Source of the DNA: Mediterraneibacter faecis JCM 15917
Lineage (GTDB): Bacteria; Bacillota; Clostridia; Lachnospirales; Lachnospiraceae
Direction: 5' to 3'
Assembly (NCBI GenBank): GCA_001312505.1
Contig: BBDW01000010.1
Coordinates: 1 to 64,000, forward strand
DNA length: 64,000 nucleotides
Shown: positions 59,076 to 64,000 of the stretch, in pieces
Layout: each line of letters opens with the position of its first letter
Numbering within the stretch: the stretch's first letter is position 1
Translations under genes and position numbers: made by a program
Notes under the pieces: model-generated
Seen by the model: only the letters and a program-made list of their open reading frames with translations
Databases searched by the model: none
What the model was told of the DNA's origin: nothing

Positions 59076-60230
59076 ATGAAGAAAGATAGACAGAGAAAAG
59101 TACAGGAGAAATTGGTTGGTATTATATTTATTCTGACCTTGTTTCTATTCCTTATTATAAATGTTATTGTGCCTGACAGAGAAAAATCAGTGCAGGAGAA
59201 CCGTATGCTTGCAACGAAGCCAAAGTTTCGCCTGAGCAGTCTGATAAGCGGAGATTATGATGAAAAATTTGAAGCTTATATGGATGATCAGTTTGTTGGA
59301 AGAGACATGTGGAGAAAGCTGAAAGTTACGGTGGACCGGATTGGTGGAAGTCGTCTGGAAAACGGTGTCTATATCGGAACGAATGGGCAGCTTTTAGAAC
59401 AGATTGAAGTTGCAGATGAGAATCATCTTGCCGCAAATATTAAGGCAATCAAATCATTTTCAGAGAGTCAGTCCAAGATTCCGGTTCGTATGATGCTTGT
59501 CCCGGATGCAGCAAATGTATTGAATCATTCCCTTCCGTCACTCGCGAAGCCGGAGGATCAGACACAAATGTTCAGTATGGTTCGTAAGGATCTTGGAGAT
59601 AGCGTTGAGTGGATTGACGTGTCAACGGAATTGAATAAACATAAGACAGAGAAGATTTATTACAAAACAGATCATCACTGGACGACACTTGGTGCATTTT
59701 ATGCATTTCAGGCGGCGGCACCATCCCTTGGGATTGAAGGAGATCTTTCTGGGAAATATGTTTCCTATGCAGTTTCAGACAGCTTTAACGGAATGTTGGC
59801 GTCAAAAAGCGGAGTGAACCTTGGAGAGAAGGAACAGATTGATATTTATGTGCCGACAGAAGAAGATACAGACTTGATCGTGGATTACGTGGATGAAGGA
59901 AAGCGTTCCACATCCTTATATGATTCTTCTAAATTAAAGGAGAAAGATCAGTATACGGTATTTCTTGGAGGAAATTCATCCTTGCTTGATATCCGTACAG
60001 TTTCTACAAGTACAAAGCGTCTTCTTCTTGTGAAAGATTCCTTTGCAAATTCATTTATCCCGTTCCTGACACCGTATTACAGAGAAATCGTAGTTGTGGA
60101 TCCGAGATATTACAGCGGAACGATCAATGATCTTATGGATTCTTACAGAATCTCAGAGGTTCTGTTTTTATACAGTGGAAATACATTTTTCAAAGACAAT
60201 AATATAAGTGGAGTGTTTGCAGTTGAGTAA
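59076..60230 (+). CDS. DHHW-family (AlgX/AlgJ-like) acetylation protein
   Basis: 384 residues, intact. N-terminal signal anchor (LVGIIFILTLFLFLIINVIV), then an SGNH-like fold with EKSVQENRMLATKPKF, YMDDQFVGRDMWRK, the signature YYKTDHHWTTLGAFYAF (DHHW box) and VKDSFANSFIPFLTPYYREIVVVDPRYY with the Ser of the second box. In alginate systems the equivalent protein passes acetyl groups from the MBOAT partner to the polymer outside the membrane; the same role is inferred here. Last gene of the cassette. Its end overlaps the pseudouridine synthase start. Confidence 0.88.
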   Translation: MKKDRQRKVQEKLVGIIFILTLFLFLIINVIVPDREKSVQENRMLATKPKFRLSSLISGDYDEKFEAYMDDQFVGRDMWRKLKVTVDRIGGSRLENGVYIGTNGQLLEQIEVADENHLAANIKAIKSFSESQSKIPVRMMLVPDAANVLNHSLPSLAKPEDQTQMFSMVRKDLGDSVEWIDVSTELNKHKTEKIYYKTDHHWTTLGAFYAFQAAAPSLGIEGDLSGKYVSYAVSDSFNGMLASKSGVNLGEKEQIDIYVPTEEDTDLIVDYVDEGKRSTSLYDSSKLKEKDQYTVFLGGNSSLLDIRTVSTSTKRLLLVKDSFANSFIPFLTPYYREIVVVDPRYYSGTINDLMDSYRISEVLFLYSGNTFFKDNNISGVFAVE

Positions 60231-61049
60231 TCGAATCAAAGAAGAATTTTTACAGAAGAGTGAGCCGGTAAGGCTGAATAAATATTTGAGCGAGGCGGGC
60301 GTGTGTTCCAGAAGGGAGGCAGACCGCCTCATTGAGACTGGACGCGTGACAGTTGATGGACAGCGTGCACAGACCGGTATGCGTATCGTGCCGGGACAGG
60401 TCGTGAAAGTTGGAAATAAAGTTGTCTCAAAACAGGACGAGATGATCGTGCTGGCAGTAAATAAACCGCGTGGGATCGTCTGTACAGAAGAACGCAGAGA
60501 GAGGGACAGCATTGTCCGTTTCCTGAATTATCCGGTGCGTGTGACTTATATCGGACGACTCGATAAGGATTCTCATGGACTGTTGTTGATGACAAATAAT
60601 GGTGATATCATCAACAAAATGATGCGTGCAGCCAACAAACATGAGAAAGAGTATAAAGTAACTGTTGATAAAGAAATTACGGAAGACTTCTTAAAAAAGA
60701 TGGCAGCAGGAGTTCCGATCCTTGATACTGTGACCCGTCCTTGTACTGTGAAAAAGATTGGAAAGTATACATTTTCCATAATCCTGACACAGGGGGGTTG
60801 AACCGTCAGATCCGCAGAATGTGTGAGACTCTTGGATATGAAGTGAAGGATCTTTTACGCGTCCGCGTGATGAACATTACACTGGATGGATTGAAGGATG
60901 GACAGTACAGAAAACTAACAGATCAGGAATTGAACGAATTATATGATCAGCTGAAAGATTCTTCTGCATTGCCTGGTGGAAAATATCAGGAACAGTGGGC
61001 AGCAACACAAGATAATAGAACGAGACATGGGAAAGGGAAGAAGCGATGA
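60223..61049 (+). CDS. RluF/RluB-like 23S rRNA pseudouridine synthase (one frameshift)
   Basis: About 275 residues. An S4 RNA-binding domain (RLNKYLSEAGVCSRREADRLIETGRVTVDG) precedes the catalytic domain with the Asp in YIGRLDKDSHGLLLMTNNGD, NKPRGIVCT and, after a slip, QGLNRQIRRMCETLGYEV. G run 60792-60797 has two G too many (TQGLNRQIR expected). The best start is TTG at 60223 with GTGGAG nine bases upstream; a GTG at 60208 is possible. Which uridine is modified (RluF-like 2604/2605 group) is not certain. The stop overlaps the ligA start (ATGA). Confidence 0.9.
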
Positions 61050-63007
61050 TGGATGAGCAGAAAGAAATGAATCACATGCGAGAACTGGTGGAACTTCTGA
61101 ACAGAGCGAGACGTTCTTATGAGCAGGAAAATACAGAGATCATGAGCAACTACGAGTATGACAAGCTCTATGATGAACTGCAGGAGTTGGAAGAGAAGAT
61201 TGGTACGAGAATGGCAAACAGTCCGACGGTAAATGTTGGATATGAAGTACTCAGTGAGCTCCCGAAAGAACGTCATGAGCGTCCGATGCTTTCTCTGGAC
61301 AAAACGAAAGATGTAGAAAGACTGAAGGAATTCCTAGGCGGACAAAAAGCATTAATCTCCTGGAAACTGGATGGACTTACTGTTGTTCTGACCTATCAGA
61401 ACGGAGAACTTGTGAAGGCAGTTACCAGAGGAAACGGAGTGATCGGTGAGGTCATTACAAACAATGCGAAAGTATTTAAAAATGTACCGCTTAAGATCCC
61501 ATATCAGGGAGAACTTGTACTGCGAGGAGAGGCAGTTATTTCCTATAAAGATTTCGAGAAGATCAATGAAGAGATTGAGGATGTGGATGCGAAATATAAG
61601 AATCCACGAAATCTTTGCAGCGGTTCTGTCCGTCAGCTGAACAATGAGATCACTGCGAAGAGAAATGTAAGATTCTATGCATTTACACTCGTTCGTGCAG
61701 AAGGCGTGGACTTCCAGAATTCTAGAAAATATCAGATGCAGTGGCTTGAAAACCAGGGATTTGATGTTGTGGAGAACCATGAAGTGACAAGAGATACGAT
61801 TGAAGAGGAAGTGGCATGGTTTGCCCGTGAGATTGAGCACAACGAAGTTCCGTCGGACGGTCTTGTGCTTGTGTATGATGATATTGCTTACGGACAGTCA
61901 CTTGGAACAACAGCGAAGTTCCCAAGAGATTCTTTTGCCTTCAAATGGGCAGATGAGATCCGCAACACAAAGCTGCTTGAGATTGAGTGGAGTCCGTCAC
62001 GAACAGGTCTGATCAATCCGGTGGCGGTTTTTGAGCCGGTAGAGCTTGAAGGAACGACAGTCAGCCGTGCAAGCGTCCATAATATCAGCATCATGGAAGA
62101 ACTTGAACTTGGTGTTGGAGATGAGATCCAGGTATACAAGGCGAACATGATTATTCCGCAGATTGCGGAGAATCTGACAAGAAGTGGAGTGAAAGATATT
62201 CCCAAAGTCTGTCCGGTCTGTGGAGGTGAGACGAAAATCTCTATGGAAAATGGGACAAAGACGCTGTATTGTACCAATCCGAAGTGTCAGGCAAAGCATG
62301 TGAAGTCCTTTGCACTTTTTGTGAGCAGAGATGCGATGAATATTGAAGGCCTTTCAGAGGCGACACTGGAGAAATTCATTTTCCACGGTTATGTGAAAGA
62401 CTTTACAGATCTCTTCCATCTTGATAACTACAGAGATGAGATCATGACAATGGATGGCTTTGGCGAAAAATCTTTCCTGAAACTGCAGAGCAGTATTGAA
62501 AAGGCAAGAAAGACAACACTCGCAAGACTGGTTTATGGTCTCGGAATCCCGGGAATCGGAAGTGCGAATGCTAAGGTAATCTGCCGGGCACTTGGAAATG
62601 ATTCGCAACGCGTGCTTCAGGCAGAAGAGGCAGAACTGGTTGAGATCCAGGGTGTCGGAGCAGTCATGGCGAAAAGCTATGTAGATTATTTTAAAGAGGA
62701 AGAGCATCAGGAAATCTTTAAGCGACTTCTTAGCGAAGTGGAATTAGAAGAAGAGGAAGTAACAGAAGACAGCCAGAAATTCGCCGGAGTGAACTTTGTT
62801 ATTACCGGAAGTGTTGAACATTTTGCAAATCGTGCAGAGGTAAAGGCTGAGATTGAAAAACGTGGCGGTAAGGTGACGGGAAGTGTCACATCAAAGACAA
62901 ATTATTTGATCAACAATGACGTAAATTCCACATCTTCAAAAAATAAAAAGGCAAGAGATCTCGGAGTTCCGATCATTTCAGAAAATGATTTTCTGGAAAT
63001 GCTGTAA
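61046..63007 (+). CDS. ligA: NAD-dependent DNA ligase
   Basis: 653 residues, intact. Adenylation domain with the lysine motif SWKLDGLTVVLTY, SPTVNVG and MLSLDKT; OB fold; zinc finger with cysteines in CPVCGG and CTNPKCQ; helix-hairpin-helix part (GLGIPGIGSANAKVI, EIQGVGAVMAKSYVDYF); C-terminal BRCT (FAGVNFVITGSVEHFANRAEVKAEIEKRGGKV shortened here to its core FVITGS). Two usual ligase motifs differ: TRGNGVIGEVITNN for the canonical TRGDG..GED.T.N, and no Glu before the KxDG lysine. From memory this is a lineage variant in Lachnospiraceae, not damage. Confidence 0.92.
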   Translation: MMDEQKEMNHMRELVELLNRARRSYEQENTEIMSNYEYDKLYDELQELEEKIGTRMANSPTVNVGYEVLSELPKERHERPMLSLDKTKDVERLKEFLGGQKALISWKLDGLTVVLTYQNGELVKAVTRGNGVIGEVITNNAKVFKNVPLKIPYQGELVLRGEAVISYKDFEKINEEIEDVDAKYKNPRNLCSGSVRQLNNEITAKRNVRFYAFTLVRAEGVDFQNSRKYQMQWLENQGFDVVENHEVTRDTIEEEVAWFAREIEHNEVPSDGLVLVYDDIAYGQSLGTTAKFPRDSFAFKWADEIRNTKLLEIEWSPSRTGLINPVAVFEPVELEGTTVSRASVHNISIMEELELGVGDEIQVYKANMIIPQIAENLTRSGVKDIPKVCPVCGGETKISMENGTKTLYCTNPKCQAKHVKSFALFVSRDAMNIEGLSEATLEKFIFHGYVKDFTDLFHLDNYRDEIMTMDGFGEKSFLKLQSSIEKARKTTLARLVYGLGIPGIGSANAKVICRALGNDSQRVLQAEEAELVEIQGVGAVMAKSYVDYFKEEEHQEIFKRLLSEVELEEEEVTEDSQKFAGVNFVITGSVEHFANRAEVKAEIEKRGGKVTGSVTSKTNYLINNDVNSTSSKNKKARDLGVPIISENDFLEML

Positions 63008-63069
63008 AGAAACAGTGGAAATACACAGGTTATAGGAAAGGTGACTTAAAATAACTGGGAGATGATAGT

Positions 63070-63576
63070 GTGAAGAAAAATAAATTCTACCCGTTGGCCG
63101 GAACAGCGGTATTCCTTTTGGATCAATGGATAAAAGATTATGTAGAAAAGAACTTGAAGATGGGAGAGAAGAGGAAGCTGGCAGAGAAGTTGGAACTCCG
63201 GCGTGTCCATAATCCGGGAATCTGCCTGGGAGTTTTTGCAAATAAACCGGAAAAGGTGAAAAAGCTTACAGAAGCAGGAACAGGTATTGTGACAGTGACA
63301 CAGATGCTGACACTTCTTGGAAACAATCATGTTTTGAAAAAAGCAGGAATCACACTTGCGGCAGCGGGTGCGTGGAGTAATCTGGCAGACCGTTATCATA
63401 AAGAGAAGGTGGTTGATTACATCGGGATTAAGACAGAAAAGAAAAAGCTGGAACAAGTAACTTATAATTTGGGAGACTTTGCAATCGGAGCAGGCGGAGT
63501 ACTCTGGTTCTTGGTTCTATGTTTAAGAAAGAAGGAACAGAATTATGATTCAGGATATACAGCCACATCAGTTTGA
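63070..63576 (+). CDS. Signal peptidase II-like membrane protein
   Basis: 168 residues, GTG start with CTGGGAGATGATA upstream. Four hydrophobic segments. Lsp-type features: FLLDQWIKDYV (the conserved D..IK near the N-terminus), RRVHNPGICLGVFA, AAAGAWSNLADRYHKEKVVDYIGI (Asn and first Asp) and TYNLGDFAIGAGGVLWF (second catalytic Asp). It is less hydrophobic and more divergent than standard LspA, so it may be a paralogue; lipoprotein signal cleavage is the likely role. Its end overlaps nudC by about 30 bases. Confidence 0.75.
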   Translation: MKKNKFYPLAGTAVFLLDQWIKDYVEKNLKMGEKRKLAEKLELRRVHNPGICLGVFANKPEKVKKLTEAGTGIVTVTQMLTLLGNNHVLKKAGITLAAAGAWSNLADRYHKEKVVDYIGIKTEKKKLEQVTYNLGDFAIGAGGVLWFLVLCLRKKEQNYDSGYTATSV

Positions 63577-64000
63577 TAACCAGTACAGACCATGCCCTCC
63601 GGATGCGCAGAGCTATGCATTGTATTACGAAGGACAAAGTGCACTGCTGAAGAAAAGGAAAGATGGAATTGAATTTCCAAGATTTCGTGATTTGGAACGG
63701 CTTAATGAAGAAATTTATGAAGAAGCAGTTTATCTGTTTACGATTGACGAGGAACGCTTTTATCTGGTACAGAATATTAGTCGTGAACGGTTGTCAGAGT
63801 TTACAATGGAGAATAAAGAATCTTTCCGTTATGCAGAACCGCAGTATCTTGCATTTGCCGGAATTACCGGTTATCAGTTGAACAACTGGTATCGTAATCG
63901 CAAGTTCTGTGGACGCTGTGGACATAAGATGAGACATGATGAAAAAGAACGTATGATGCGTTGCGATCATTGTGGCAATATGGAATTTCCGAAAATCTGC
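63545..64000 (+). CDS. nudC: NUDIX NAD(+) diphosphatase, N-terminal part (runs off the window)
   Basis: 152 codons are visible from the ATG at 63545 (AAAGGAACAGAATT upstream). An N-terminal domain (YALYYEGQSALLKKR, LFTIDEERFYLVQ) leads to NNWYRNRKFCGRCGHKMRHDEKERMMRCDHCGN shortened to its zinc pattern CGRCG and CDHCG, then MEFPKIC at the edge. This zinc ribbon followed by Y/F-P-K/R is typical of NudC, with the NUDIX box to follow outside. It removes NMN from NAD or NAD caps. Starts inside the lspA-like gene. Confidence 0.85.
   Translation, partial: MIQDIQPHQFDNQYRPCPPDAQSYALYYEGQSALLKKRKDGIEFPRFRDLERLNEEIYEEAVYLFTIDEERFYLVQNISRERLSEFTMENKESFRYAEPQYLAFAGITGYQLNNWYRNRKFCGRCGHKMRHDEKERMMRCDHCGNMEFPKIC

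Noticed and set aside
213..61049. Programmed frameshifting or phase variation at the G runs
   Set aside because: Runs also occur in non-coding DNA and in constitutive essential genes, most runs keep the frame, and slips also occur at ordinary doublets of C, T and A. Consensus error explains more.
1..64000. CRISPR arrays, rRNA operons, complete insertion sequences, prophage
   Set aside because: None seen. The only mobile-element trace is the integrase start at 18620.

Overview
This 64 kb window is bacterial, of moderate G+C, and almost certainly from a Lachnospiraceae (Clostridia) gut-type organism. The evidence is the gene set: LL-diaminopimelate aminotransferase, AddAB rather than RecBCD, a HydE-type radical SAM protein, several small families typical of Lachnospiraceae (DUF6142, DUF6106, DUF6465, DUF5721 and DUF4358 types), a CIRCE element, GGAGG ribosome sites, and a tRNA without an encoded CCA. 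I cannot name the species.

Layout. (1) 1-18.4 kb is an accessory plant-glycoside locus, nearly all on the + strand: a GH3 glucosidase, a GH2 glycosidase, a divergent AraC-type regulator, a circularly permuted GH3, a GH78 alpha-L-rhamnosidase, a GPH/MFS glycoside symporter, a very long fusion of an Old-Yellow-Enzyme-type ene-reductase with an NAD-dependent epimerase-like (SDR) domain, a free SDR, and a rhamnulokinase that is cut off. None of the glycosidases has a signal peptide, so glycosides are probably imported whole, trimmed in the cytoplasm, and the aglycone possibly reduced. (2) 18.4-18.7 kb is a seam where rhaB stops and a 17-codon start of a phage-type integrase remains. (3) 18.7-64 kb is mainly housekeeping: pyrE, an M29 aminopeptidase group, purEMND, trxA, addBA, dapL, rpiB, nth, tRNA-Gly, xpt, a two-component system, an AIM24-type protein, a YheO-like regulator with ridA, hydE, acyP, proC, a thioredoxin reductase, a msmK-type ATPase with a PucR/CdaR-type regulator, a cyclophilin, a CIRCE-controlled htpG, a surface O-acetylation cassette (SGNH, DUF4358, MBOAT, DHHW), an RluF-like pseudouridine synthase, ligA, an lspA-like gene and the start of nudC.

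Sequence quality. About fifty runs of seven or eight G (or C) occur. Where a conserved motif or hairpin lets me judge, the run is usually three bases longer than expected, adding a Gly or Pro. About thirty further single- or double-base slips break some twenty genes, including essential ones (purM, dapL, addA, proC, htpG). I read these mostly as consensus errors, so I annotate each broken gene once over its full extent and state where the frame changes.
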